Source of the DNA: an uncultured Clostridia bacterium
GTDB taxonomy: Bacteria; Bacillota; Clostridia; Christensenellales; Aristaeellaceae
Direction of reading: 5' to 3'
DNA: 38,757 bases
Assembly: GCA_934647305.1 (NCBI GenBank)
Contig: CAKUFI010000022.1
Coordinates: forward strand, 1-38,757
The notes under the pieces: model-generated
Seen by the model: the letters and a program-made list of their open reading frames with translations, nothing else
Database searches by the model: none
Told to the model about the DNA's origin: nothing
Program-made: the position numbers and the translations under genes
Shown: one piece after another, positions 1 through 7,775 of the stretch
Numbering within the stretch: the stretch's first letter is position 1
How the letters are laid out: each line of letters starts with the position of its first letter

Positions 1-107
1 CAGCGGAACGCCCGGCGGCAGTGCCGCCGGGGAACGGGGTGGGGGCTCGGGGGAGGGGGCGCGAAGCGGCCACTCCCCCGACCCCGGGCCGCGAAGGCGG
101 CCCGGGG
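1..107. repeat. Chain of three strong hairpins (block H)
   Basis: Three GC-rich inverted repeats lie end to end just beyond the terminator of the ROK gene. They are 11-31 (arms CCCGGCGG/CCGCCGGG), 48-55 with 73-80 (CGGGGGAG/CTCCCCCG) and 82-92 with 97-107 (11-bp arms around a GAAG loop). The middle one contains the string GCGAAGCGG, also found in the repeat blocks near 17940 and 36070. This resembles the other hairpin-chain blocks in the window. The block may continue beyond the left edge. Confidence 0.6.
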
Positions 108-122
108 TTCCTTTCGCCGCGC

Positions 123-164
123 AAAAAGGCCCCGAATCCGCAGCATACACCGCGATTCGGAGCC
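123..164 (-). terminator. Intrinsic terminator after the ROK gene
   Basis: Read on the minus strand, GGCTCCGAATC (154-164) pairs with GGATTCGGGGCC (128-139) across a 14-nt loop and is followed by five Ts (123-127). It lies about 15 nt past the ROK stop codon. It is a convincing rho-independent terminator for the glpP-ROK transcript. Confidence 0.8.
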
Positions 165-179
165 TGTATAGGCCTTTGT

Positions 180-1130
180 TTACCGCGTCAGGCCGTATTC
201 GGCGACGCACAGCGCGGCGCAATCGCCCAGCGTCTCACCCAGCTCGGCCGGCACGACCTTCGCCACGGCCAGGTTCTGCGGCAGGCACTCGCGCCGCATG
301 ACGCGCTGCATGGCCTCCTCGAGCAGCTCGCCGCTGCGCGCATAGATCGACCCGATCACGATGCGGTCGGGATTGAACACGTCGACGAGCACACTGAGCG
401 CCTGGCCAAGCTTCTCACCGCACAGCCGGTACACCTCGCGCGCGGTCTCGTCCCCCGCCTGCGCGGCCTGGGCGATGGTCTTCGCGCTGATGGCCTCCCA
501 GTTACCGGTGAAATATGCCGGATGCACGCCCGACTGCACCGCGCGCTTGCCGAGCGTCACGCCCAGCTGCTTCACGCCGCCGCCCGAGCAGAAGCCCTCG
601 AACGAGCCTTCCTTGCCGTAGCCGGCCGGGCCGAAGTCAGCCAGGCGCATGTGGCCGACCTCGCCCGCGTTGCCGTTTGCGCCGCGGATCAGCCGCCCGC
701 CCAGGATCAGTCCCGCGCCCATGCCGGTGCCGAAGGTCAGAAAGATCATATTGTCCACGCCGCGCCCCGCGCCCCAGCGCCATTCGGCCAGCGCGCAGGC
801 GTTCGCGTCGTTTTCAAGGAAGGCGGGAATGCCGAAGCGCGCCTTCGCCAGCTCGGTCACCGGCACATGATCCCAGGTGGGCAGGTTCGGCGGCGCGAGC
901 ACGATCCCCTTCTCCGCGTCCAGCGGACTGCCGCAGGAGAAGCCGCACGCGTCCGCTCTTTTATCGCCCAGCAGCTCTTCAGCCGCGCAGAACATCTGCT
1001 CGACCGCCTCCTGCCAGGCCTCCGGCGTGGGGAAGGCGCGCTTGCCCTCGAACGTCACCCTGCCGTTTTCCACCGTCGCCACCGTGACCGCGCACTTGGT
1101 GCCGCCCACGTCAAATCCGACATACCTCAT
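180..1130 (-). CDS. ROK-family sugar kinase, variant without the zinc motif
   Basis: A 316-aa cytoplasmic protein of the ROK family (sugar or amino-sugar kinases). The N-terminal phosphate-binding segment GFDVGGTKCAVTVA (about residues 5-18), the END motif near the active site (FLENDANACALAEW) and the glycine-rich GTGMGAGLI segment are all visible. The usual ROK zinc-binding motif CxCGxxGCxE is absent; at that place the protein reads GYGKEGSFEGFCSGGG, with one cysteine, although the histidine of EVGHM remains. This defines a ROK subtype whose substrate cannot be told from sequence alone. The start has an AAAGGATGA ribosome binding site. It follows the glpP-like gene by 6 nt and is very likely cotranscribed with it. 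A repressor role is unlikely because there is no N-terminal helix-turn-helix. Confidence 0.85.
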   Translation of the reverse strand: MRYVGFDVGGTKCAVTVATVENGRVTFEGKRAFPTPEAWQEAVEQMFCAAEELLGDKRADACGFSCGSPLDAEKGIVLAPPNLPTWDHVPVTELAKARFGIPAFLENDANACALAEWRWGAGRGVDNMIFLTFGTGMGAGLILGGRLIRGANGNAGEVGHMRLADFGPAGYGKEGSFEGFCSGGGVKQLGVTLGKRAVQSGVHPAYFTGNWEAISAKTIAQAAQAGDETAREVYRLCGEKLGQALSVLVDVFNPDRIVIGSIYARSGELLEEAMQRVMRRECLPQNLAVAKVVPAELGETLGDCAALCVAEYGLTR

Positions 1131-1136
1131 TTCAAG

Positions 1137-1715
1137 TCATCCTTTCTCTTCCATGCTCCACAGCTCGCGCACGCTGCTCGACACGCCCGCCGCCCCGGCC
1201 GCGAGCGCCTGTTCCACGTCCGCGCGCTCCGTCACCATACCCCCGGCGATGACCGGCAGGCCCAGCCGTTCCCGCAGCGCGCGAATCGCCTTGGGCACCA
1301 GCCCGGGCAGCACCTCAACCAGGTCGGGCGGGGCGCTTGAAATCAGCTTCACGCCGCTTCTGAGCGACTCGGAGTCCATCAGGAACAGCCTTTGAATGGT
1401 CATCAGACCATGCTCGCGCGCCCGCCTGAGCAGCTGCTGCCGGGTGGAAATCAGCCCGTCCGGCCGCACCGCCAGCGCGATCCAGTCGACCGCCGCCGCG
1501 TCCTTGCCCAGCCCGTCACACAGGTCCAGGTGCACGAACACGTACTTGCCGCTGGCCTTCGCGCGCTCCACGCTTCCGGGCAGCGTCATCAGGCTCCCGC
1601 CCAGCAAAAAGACAGCCGCCGCTCGGCTGCGAACGGCCGTCTCCAGGTCCTTCGGGTCGCGCACCGCCGCAATGACCGGCCGCGCCTCGAGCCTCTGTAA
1701 AAAGTCGTTTTTCAC
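1137..1715 (-). CDS. glpP: GlpP-family glycerol-3-phosphate-responsive antiterminator
   Basis: A 192-aa protein matching the GlpP family. Members are small TIM-barrel-like proteins that bind glycerol-3-phosphate and bind leader RNA of glycerol genes to prevent premature termination. Characteristic stretches are RPVIAAVRD near the N-terminus, VFLLGGSL, VFVHLDLCDGLG, the AVRPDGLISTR segment and LPVIAGGMV near the C-terminus. I place the start at the GTG at 1715: it has a GGGAGAGGA ribosome binding site 6-7 nt upstream, and the alternative upstream ATG (1775) would read through the preceding terminator hairpin. No glpF, glpK or glpD lies nearby, so its RNA target is elsewhere. It probably forms an operon with the ROK kinase 6 nt downstream. 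Confidence 0.85.
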   Translation of the reverse strand: MKNDFLQRLEARPVIAAVRDPKDLETAVRSRAAAVFLLGGSLMTLPGSVERAKASGKYVFVHLDLCDGLGKDAAAVDWIALAVRPDGLISTRQQLLRRAREHGLMTIQRLFLMDSESLRSGVKLISSAPPDLVEVLPGLVPKAIRALRERLGLPVIAGGMVTERADVEQALAAGAAGVSSSVRELWSMEEKG

Positions 1716-1734
1716 CGCTTTGTCCTCTCCCGAG

Positions 1735-1761
1735 AAAAAGCGCCCTCCACGCGGAAGGCGC
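1735..1761 (-). terminator. Intrinsic terminator after the YARHG gene
   Basis: On the minus strand the arms GCGCCTTCC (1753-1761) and GGAGGGCGC (1740-1748) pair around a GCGT loop, followed by five Ts (1735-1739). It ends the transcript of the exported protein gene and lies inside the false N-terminal extension of the glpP-like gene. Confidence 0.8.
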
Positions 1762-1784
1762 CTTCTTTTTGTCATGGGGTCAAA

Positions 1785-3755
1785 TCAGCCCTCGTTGTCC
1801 TCCATCCACTTGATCAGATCCATGTTGTACCACTCGATGTCGCTGATGTCCTTGGTGGAGAAGCCGCCGGCCTTGTACCAGGACTTGGACTGGAAGTACT
1901 TCTTGTAGCTGGCCTTGGTGAAGGAGTAGCCGTGGCGGGCGTAAATCTCGTTGCGGCCATAAGCCCACAGGCTCTTGTCCACCTTGCGGATCTCCGCCTT
2001 GGTCAGCTTCTTGGTCGAGGAATTCGGGAAGATGTAGTCGCTGGTGGTGGAGGGGGTATCCGAACCGGAGTCGTACTCCTTCTCCATCGACTTGATCAGA
2101 TCCATGTTATACCACTCGATCTCGTTGAGATCCTTGGTGGAGAAGCCGCCTTCCTTGTACCAGCTCTTCTTGCTGAAGTAGTTCTTGAAGTTGGCGTGCG
2201 AGAAGGAGTAGCCGTGGCGGGCGTAGATCTCGTTGCGAGCATAGGGCCACAGGCTCCTGTCCACCTTGAGGATCTGCTCGCGGGTGAGCTTTTTGGTCGA
2301 GGAATGCGGGAAGATGTAGCTGGAGTCGCCCTCAACCTCGGCGATCTTGTCGGCCCTGGGGGCACTGGAGCTGTTCAGGGAGTTGAGGGTATGGGTGCCG
2401 GCGATGCCGTCCACAGTCAGGCCCGCCTTGCGCTGGAACGCCTTGACCGCCGCGAGCGTCCTGTCGCCGAAGATGCCGTCCGCACTGGCCAGGTAGCCCA
2501 GCTCAACCAGGCGCTTCTGCATGGCCTTCACGCGGTCGCCGCTCTCGCCGTAAAGGATGGAGCCGGTCGCGGTGCTGCCGGTGGTCGTGTTGCCAGTGTT
2601 CGTGGTGTTATTGGTCGTGTTGTTATTCGTGGTGTCCGTCGGAGTAGTCGCCGTGCCGGTCTGGGTCACAGGGTTATTCGCCTCGGAGTTGTTGGCGACG
2701 AACGCGCCCTCGTGCAGCAGCACCGCGCCGGTTCCGTTGTAGGGCACCATGGTCAGCTTCTGCAGGTTGTACTCGTACACAATGGCGCAGTCGTCGAGCA
2801 GCGCCACGTAGGAATAGGCGTCGGGGGTGTAGAGCGTGGTCTCCGCGCCGTCCATGCCGGTCAGAGCGATCTGCTCCTTGCGGTAGATGACCATGCCGGA
2901 GGAGGTGGGCTTGTAGTCCCAGTCATAGGTGCTGCTCACCAGCACCATCTGCGCCGTCAGCACGTTCACGCGGAACAGCAGGCCGTCCAGCCACTCCTGG
3001 TCGGTGCCGCTGACGTTGTAGTTCTTGTCCATGTTGTGGAAATACACGTTGTCGCCGAACGCCTTGATCGAGGTAACGCCCTGCTCGTAGAAGACCACGT
3101 TGCCGGTGCCGTCGAGCAGCATCTGATACAGGCAGCCCGCGCTCTGGGAAATCGTGGTGCCCGGCTTGAGGGCGGATTCCTTGGTGTAGGTCTTCTGGTT
3201 GTCGCTGGAGGCATAGTAGATGATGCCGTCGGCGATGGTGTACTCCTCCATCAGCTGGTCGCTGACGGTGGTGATCGTGCCGTTCAGGTCCACGCGGGTC
3301 AGCTTGCTGTCCACCAGGCAGTACAGGCTGCCGTTGTACCAGGTCAGCGCGTGCACGACCTGCGGCGCGTTGAACGCGGCCAGGATGGTGCGGCTGCCGT
3401 CGACGGCGCGGCGGTTCACGTTGAAGGAAGCGCCGGTGTAGGACAGGTAGTACAGCTCGTTATTCACGCAGAAGGCCTCGTCGATCTGCGTCGCCGAATC
3501 CACCAGCGTCAGCGCGCCGCCGGTCAGAGGCATGGCGTACAGGCTGGAGCCGGTCTCGTTGGGCAGGATCAAAAACAGCTGCGAATCGGACTTGGCCGCG
3601 AACGCGCCCTCGACCGACTTCAGGTCCTGCGCAGCGGTCGTCTGGGGCGCAGCCGTCGCGTCCTGGCCGGTCGTGCCCTCTGCGAGCGCGGGCAGGCTGC
3701 TCAGCAGCATCAGCACGGCCAACAGCATGGCAATCCATTTCGAGGCATATTTCAT
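1785..3755 (-). CDS. Exported beta-propeller-like, peptidoglycan-binding, double-YARHG protein
   Basis: A 656-aa protein with a signal peptide (MKYASKW followed by a hydrophobic run ending in ALAEG). Residues about 30-360 hold repeated short strands of the kind LYYLSYTG, LYCLVDSK, IIYYASSD and VYFHNMD, typical of DUF5050-like propeller repeats. A Thr/Asn-rich linker follows, then a peptidoglycan-binding type 1 domain (GDRVKAMQKRLVELGYL, DGIFGDRTLAAVKAFQ). Two tandem YARHG domains end the protein; each carries RNEIYARHGYSF, a KSWY motif and an IEWYNMDLIK motif. YARHG domains are extracellular modules of poorly known function. The start at 3755 has a GGGAGG ribosome binding site; the more distal ATG at 3809 lies in the promoter -10. 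The likely role is cell-wall-associated sensing or binding. No catalytic domain is seen. Confidence 0.8.
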   Translation of the reverse strand: MKYASKWIAMLLAVLMLLSSLPALAEGTTGQDATAAPQTTAAQDLKSVEGAFAAKSDSQLFLILPNETGSSLYAMPLTGGALTLVDSATQIDEAFCVNNELYYLSYTGASFNVNRRAVDGSRTILAAFNAPQVVHALTWYNGSLYCLVDSKLTRVDLNGTITTVSDQLMEEYTIADGIIYYASSDNQKTYTKESALKPGTTISQSAGCLYQMLLDGTGNVVFYEQGVTSIKAFGDNVYFHNMDKNYNVSGTDQEWLDGLLFRVNVLTAQMVLVSSTYDWDYKPTSSGMVIYRKEQIALTGMDGAETTLYTPDAYSYVALLDDCAIVYEYNLQKLTMVPYNGTGAVLLHEGAFVANNSEANNPVTQTGTATTPTDTTNNNTTNNTTNTGNTTTGSTATGSILYGESGDRVKAMQKRLVELGYLASADGIFGDRTLAAVKAFQRKAGLTVDGIAGTHTLNSLNSSSAPRADKIAEVEGDSSYIFPHSSTKKLTREQILKVDRSLWPYARNEIYARHGYSFSHANFKNYFSKKSWYKEGGFSTKDLNEIEWYNMDLIKSMEKEYDSGSDTPSTTSDYIFPNSSTKKLTKAEIRKVDKSLWAYGRNEIYARHGYSFTKASYKKYFQSKSWYKAGGFSTKDISDIEWYNMDLIKWMEDNEG

Positions 3756-3808
3756 TTGGAAGACCTCCCTGTATTTACATTTTTGGTAATTACATGATAT
3801 CTGACGCA

Positions 3809-3837
3809 ATTTTACCCGAAAAGTTGCCTCGCGTCAA
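3809..3837 (-). promoter_or_regulatory. Sigma-A-type promoter of the YARHG gene
   Basis: On the minus strand TTGACG (3832-3837) and TAAAAT (3809-3814) are separated by 17 nt. The -10 lies 54 nt upstream of the start codon at 3755. The match to the vegetative consensus is good. Confidence 0.7.
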
Positions 3838-3883
3838 GGTTTTCGGGCAATATTTAACCCTTTTCCATTGATTTCCAGGCAAT

Positions 3884-4591
3884 CTACCGCTCGATTCCGG
3901 CCAGATCGCAGATCACCTCGCCCGCCAGGATCATTCCGGCGACCGGCGGCACGAAGGAAATCGAGGCCGGGGTGCGGCGGCTGCCGGTCTCGTCCTCGGC
4001 GGGGGTGTGCGCCGGCTCGAGGCTGTAGAGCACCTTCAGGTGGTCGATGCCGCGCTTGTGCAGCTCCCGGCGCATGACGCGCGCCAGGGGGCAGGTGTGG
4101 GTCTTCGAGATGTCGGTGACGACGAATTTCGTGGGGTCGAGCTTGTTGCCCGTGCCCATGCTGGAGATGAGCGGTGTGCCGGCGAGGTTGCACCTTTCGG
4201 CCAGAAGCAGCTTGGAGGTCACCGAATCGATCGCGTCGATCACGTAATCACAGGCCGAAAAGTCGAACGCGTCCGGGTTGTCCTTTCCATAAAATACCTG
4301 CAGCGGCGTGACGCGGCAGGCGGGGTTGATGTCGCGGATGCGCTCGGCCATGACCTCGGCCTTGCTCCGGCCGATCGTCGAGCGCAGCGCCACCAGCTGC
4401 CGGTTCAGGTTGGACAGGGCGACCGTATCGCCGTCCACCAGCGTGATCTCCCCCACGCCCGCGCGCGCGAGCGCCTCGGCCGCAAACGAGCCCACGCCGC
4501 CCACGCCGAACAGCAGTACCTTCGATTTCGCCAGCTTTTCCACCGCCTCCCCGCCGATCAGGCGCGCGGTGCGAATGAATTGCTCTTCCAT
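3884..4591 (-). CDS. tcdA: tRNA threonylcarbamoyladenosine dehydratase (TcdA/CsdL-like)
   Basis: A 235-aa E1-like ThiF-family protein of the expected length for TcdA, which uses ATP to cyclise t6A at position 37 of ANN-decoding tRNAs to ct6A. The nucleotide-binding loop GVGGVGS (residues 29-35) is followed by the acidic adenosine-contact motif LVDGDTVALSNLNRQ. Further family features are IDAIDSVTSK and the C-terminal SISFVPPVAGMILAGEVI segment. The family's central ISSMGTGNKLDPT stretch is present. A related E1 protein (ThiF, MoeB) is less likely because the C-terminal zinc-finger cysteine pairs are missing. It is divergent from galE and has no obvious partner gene. No strong terminator was seen between its stop and the YARHG promoter. 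Confidence 0.85.
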   Translation of the reverse strand: MEEQFIRTARLIGGEAVEKLAKSKVLLFGVGGVGSFAAEALARAGVGEITLVDGDTVALSNLNRQLVALRSTIGRSKAEVMAERIRDINPACRVTPLQVFYGKDNPDAFDFSACDYVIDAIDSVTSKLLLAERCNLAGTPLISSMGTGNKLDPTKFVVTDISKTHTCPLARVMRRELHKRGIDHLKVLYSLEPAHTPAEDETGSRRTPASISFVPPVAGMILAGEVICDLAGIER

Positions 4592-4673
4592 AAATATTCC
4601 TCCGGATCCGGGATTTCCCAGTCTTTTGATATGTATTGTGTTCGCCGCCGCGCGTCTTTTTCCTCTTTTTGAC

Positions 4674-4702
4674 TTGAAATACAGCCGGAATGCGTTTATA
4701 AT
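4674..4702 (+). promoter_or_regulatory. Sigma-A-type promoter of galE
   Basis: TTGAAA (4674-4679) and TATAAT (4697-4702) are separated by exactly 17 nt. The -10 lies about 46 nt upstream of the galE start codon. Confidence 0.75.
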
Positions 4703-4748
4703 AACAGGTGTTTCAAGGGATTCTTTCGATGAAAGGCGGATGTGTCTT

Positions 4749-5762
4749 ATGAGTATCCTGCTGACGGGCGGCGCCGGTTATATCGGCTCGCATACCTGTG
4801 TAGAACTGCTGAATGCCGGCTACGACGTGGTGGTGGTGGACAACCTGGTCAACAGCCAGGAGGAAGCGCTGCGCCGCGTAAAAAAAATCACCGGCAAGGA
4901 CGTGAAGCTGTACGTGGCCGACTGCTGCGACAAGAAGGCGATGAACGACCTGTTCGACGCGGAGTCGATCGACGCGGTGATCCACTTTGCCGGCCTCAAG
5001 GCGGTGGGCGAATCGGTCAGCGAGCCGCTGATGTACTATCGCAACAACCTGGACGCCACGCTGACGCTGTGCGAGGTCATGGCCGCTCACGGCGTGAAGA
5101 AGCTGGTTTTCTCGTCCTCGGCCACCGTGTACGGCGCGCCGGACTTCTCCCCCGTGCCCGAGACGGCCAGGCTGGGCTGCAGCAACCCCTACGGCTGGAC
5201 CAAGTACATGATCGAGCAGATCCTGCGCGACTGGGCCTTTGCCGACAAGAGCCTGTCCGTCATCCTGCTGCGCTACTTTAACCCGGTGGGCGCGCATCCG
5301 TCCGGCCTGATCGGCGAAAACCCCAACGGCAGGCCCAACAACCTTATGCCCAACGTGGTCAACGCGGTGTGCGGCAAGACCAAGATGCTGCACGTCTTCG
5401 GCAGCGACTATGACACGCCCGACGGCACCTGCGTGCGCGACTACATCCACGTGGTCGACCTGGCCAAGGGACACCTGTGCGCCCTGCGCTACGCCGACAC
5501 GCATACCGGCGCGGAGGCCATCAACCTGGGCACCGGCGTGGGCTACAGCGTGCTGGACATCCTGACCACCTTCGAAAAGGCCACCGGCAAAAAGGTGCCC
5601 TACGACATGGCTCCCCGCCGCCCCGGCGACGTGCCGCTGTACTACGGCGACCCCTCCAAGGCCGAGAAGCTGCTGGGCTGGAAGGCCGAAAAGACACTCT
5701 ACGACATGTGCGCCGATTCCTGGCGCTTCAAGGAAATGAACCCGAACGGCTACGTCGACTGA
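4749..5762 (+). CDS. galE: UDP-glucose 4-epimerase
   Basis: A 337-aa cytoplasmic NAD-dependent epimerase of the extended short-chain dehydrogenase family, interconverting UDP-glucose and UDP-galactose for the Leloir pathway and glycan precursors. The Rossmann loop GGAGYIGSH (residues 7-15), the catalytic SSSATVYG segment and the YxxxK pair at Tyr148/Lys152 are present. So are the GalE hallmarks RYFNPVGAHPSG and GTGVGYSVLDI. Length is normal. I start at ATG 4749, which has an AAAGGCGG ribosome binding site at good spacing; the ATG at 4740 (three codons longer) is possible, and longer readings would run across the promoter. It is a single-gene transcription unit with its own promoter and terminator, and no other gal genes are nearby. 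Confidence 0.95.
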   Translation: MSILLTGGAGYIGSHTCVELLNAGYDVVVVDNLVNSQEEALRRVKKITGKDVKLYVADCCDKKAMNDLFDAESIDAVIHFAGLKAVGESVSEPLMYYRNNLDATLTLCEVMAAHGVKKLVFSSSATVYGAPDFSPVPETARLGCSNPYGWTKYMIEQILRDWAFADKSLSVILLRYFNPVGAHPSGLIGENPNGRPNNLMPNVVNAVCGKTKMLHVFGSDYDTPDGTCVRDYIHVVDLAKGHLCALRYADTHTGAEAINLGTGVGYSVLDILTTFEKATGKKVPYDMAPRRPGDVPLYYGDPSKAEKLLGWKAEKTLYDMCADSWRFKEMNPNGYVD

Positions 5763-5777
5763 CGGGAAGGAAACGAT

Positions 5778-5850
5778 CGAGAGGCGGCTTTTCTGAGAAA
5801 AGCCCCTCTCGAGCTCTCCCGAAAAGCACTCTGATCCGCACAACAAGGCA
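5778..5850 (+). repeat. Chimeric hairpin module (block A)
   Basis: A nested hairpin follows galE: outer arms CGAGAGG (5778-5784) and CCTCTCG (5805-5811), inner arms GGCTTTTC (5786-5793) and GAAAAGCC (5797-5804). The outer arms and the following AGCTCTCC also occur in blocks at 20650-20690 and 34572-34601. The tail CACTCTGATCCGC matches tails near 31607, 17727 and 35860. The block therefore joins pieces of two repeat families. Confidence 0.6.
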
Positions 5851-5864
5851 GAAAAAACATGTAC

Positions 5865-5898
5865 CTCCCCGAATCCGACGCGGTTCGGGGAGTTTTTT
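5865..5898 (+). terminator. Intrinsic terminator after galE
   Basis: Arms CTCCCCGAA (5865-5873) and TTCGGGGAG (5884-5892) enclose a 10-nt loop and are followed by six Ts. It lies about 100 nt past galE, beyond the hairpin repeat, and separates galE from the convergent oppA. Confidence 0.85.
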
Positions 5899-5952
5899 GT
5901 ATACAAAACACCGGAGCCGGTTTCCCGGCCCCGGTGCGTGCGCCGTTGAGGA

Positions 5953-7713
5953 TTAGCCCTCGATGGTGCAGTGCATGAAGTACTTGTAGCCCAGCGGGTT
6001 GGAGTAGAAGCCCTTCACGCTGTCGTCGAGCATATAAATGTCGGTGTAGAAGTACAGGGGAGTGATGCAGCCGGTCTGCATGAGCATATCCTCGGCGATA
6101 TGCATCATGGCATAGCGGTTGGCACTGTCGGTGCAGGACTTGATGGCGCTGATCAGCACGTCATAGGTCTCGGCCCAGGTGCCGTTCTCCACCTTCACGT
6201 CGTAGCCATAGGGGGTCAGGTCCAGGTTGTACATGGCCAGATCCGCATGGTTGCCCTTGCCGAACTGCACGTCGTTGTTGCCGGACGCGGTCACCCACAT
6301 ATCCAGGAAGCAGATCGGGTCGTTGTAGTCGGCCACCCAGCCGTTGCGGGCGATGGTGTAGTCGCCGGCCTTACGGGTGTTCAGGAAGGTGTTCCACTCC
6401 TGGTTCTCCAGGTTCAGCGTGATGCCCACGCCGGCCAGCGCGCTCTGCAGGTACTCGCCGATGGCCTTGTGGCCCTCAGAGGTGTTGTACAGGTAGGTCA
6501 TGGACGGGAAGTCGGTGAACATGCCGGTGGACTCATCGTAGGTGTAGTACTTCTTCAGCACCTCGAGAGCCTTGTCCCAGTTGTCCATGTAGGCGTCCTC
6601 GGCCACGTTGTAGTAGCCGTCGTACTCATCGGAGGAGCCGGCGTTCTTGCAGAACTCGGAGCCGTCCGCATCGGTCATGCCCATGGCGACGAAGCTGGAG
6701 GCAGGAACCTGGCCAGCCTGGCCGATCTCGGTGACGATGTAGTTGCGGTCGAACAGCAGGGCGACGGCGTTGCGAATCTCCTCCTCGGCCTGTTCAGCCT
6801 CGACGCCGGTGAGCTCGCTGGTCGCGGGCAGGATGTTCTCGTTGATGTTCCAGCAGACGTAGTAGGTGCCGATCTGGCCGGCGACCACGAACTCGGTGGG
6901 ATAGGTCTCCTTCAGAGTCGCGATCTCGGAGGTGGGCACGTCGTCAATCAGCTGCCAGTCGCCGTTCTGGAAGTTGGCCAGCATGTTATTGGCGTCGTCG
7001 GACAGGTAGAACTCCAGGGTATCCATGGTCACGTCGGCCGCGTCATGGTAGGCGGGGTTCTTGGTCAGGGTGATCTTGCTGTTGTGCTCCCACGCGGTCA
7101 TGGTGTAGGGGCCGTTGCAGACATAGGTGGAAGGATCGGTGGCCCAGGCTTCGTTGGACACGACGTCCTCACGCACGGGCATGTAGACCGGGAAGGCCAG
7201 CAGCTCGTTCCAGTAGGCCACGGCGTTGTTCAGGGTCACGGTCAGGGTCTTGTCGTCGGTGGCCTCAACAGCCAGATCGTCCGGGTAACCCTTGACGACC
7301 TCGAACATGTAGCCGTAGTCGGCGCCCAGCGCGGAAGACGCGGCGCGCTTCCAGGCGAAGGCGTAGTCGGCGGCGGTCAGCGCCTTGCCGTCGGACCAGG
7401 TCAGGCCGTCCTTCAGGGTGTAGGTGTAGGTCACGGTGCCGTCTTCGTTCTCGACGGGCGCGGTGAGTTCAGTGGCGGAGTCGGCGACGATTTCCAGCGT
7501 GCCATCGTCCTTCTGGGCCCAGGTGGCCAGGCCGGAGAACATATGAGCAATCATGGTCGCGCCGTCCACGCTGGAGTTGAGCGCCGGGTCAAGCGTGTCG
7601 GGCTCGGAAGCCAGGCACACGGCCATCGACGTGCCGGTGGTCTCCGCGAACGCGGACACGCAGCCAGTCAGAAGCAGCGCCAGGGTCAGCATCAGTGCAA
7701 CGAGCTTTTTCAT
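5953..7713 (-). CDS. oppA: Oligopeptide ABC transporter substrate-binding lipoprotein
   Basis: A 586-aa extracellular lipoprotein of the peptide/nickel binding family (SBP_bac_5). The N-terminus is a lipoprotein signal (MKKLVALMLTLALLLTGC) with the anchoring cysteine at about residue 18. The early motif SEPDTLDPALNSS and the DGLTWSDGKALTAADYAFAWKR stretch, split here by a short spacer, are classic OppA features. It captures peptides outside the membrane and delivers them to OppBC. It is the last gene of oppBCDFA. The 62-nt gap after oppF holds a small stem (ATGCG/CGCAT then TTTT) and a GGAGG ribosome binding site, which may set a separate expression level. A solute other than peptides cannot be excluded from sequence. 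Confidence 0.9.
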   Translation of the reverse strand: MKKLVALMLTLALLLTGCVSAFAETTGTSMAVCLASEPDTLDPALNSSVDGATMIAHMFSGLATWAQKDDGTLEIVADSATELTAPVENEDGTVTYTYTLKDGLTWSDGKALTAADYAFAWKRAASSALGADYGYMFEVVKGYPDDLAVEATDDKTLTVTLNNAVAYWNELLAFPVYMPVREDVVSNEAWATDPSTYVCNGPYTMTAWEHNSKITLTKNPAYHDAADVTMDTLEFYLSDDANNMLANFQNGDWQLIDDVPTSEIATLKETYPTEFVVAGQIGTYYVCWNINENILPATSELTGVEAEQAEEEIRNAVALLFDRNYIVTEIGQAGQVPASSFVAMGMTDADGSEFCKNAGSSDEYDGYYNVAEDAYMDNWDKALEVLKKYYTYDESTGMFTDFPSMTYLYNTSEGHKAIGEYLQSALAGVGITLNLENQEWNTFLNTRKAGDYTIARNGWVADYNDPICFLDMWVTASGNNDVQFGKGNHADLAMYNLDLTPYGYDVKVENGTWAETYDVLISAIKSCTDSANRYAMMHIAEDMLMQTGCITPLYFYTDIYMLDDSVKGFYSNPLGYKYFMHCTIEG

Positions 7714-7775
7714 GGTAATTCCTCCTTAGAGTAATCTATCAAAAATGCGAATGACGCATCTTTGAACAATGGGGA

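Noticed and set aside
1716..1775. Longer start for the GlpP-like protein
   Set aside because: The extension encodes the terminator hairpin of the preceding gene and lacks a ribosome binding site; the GTG at 1715 has a good one.
1932..3797. Large open frame antisense to the YARHG protein (about 620 residues)
   Set aside because: It is a shadow of a GC-rich gene, with valine-, glycine- and histidine-rich low-complexity sequence and no recognisable domain.
4308..4748. N-terminal extension of galE by about 147 residues
   Set aside because: It would cross the galE promoter and overlap tcdA in antisense; the GalE fold begins at the ATG at 4749.
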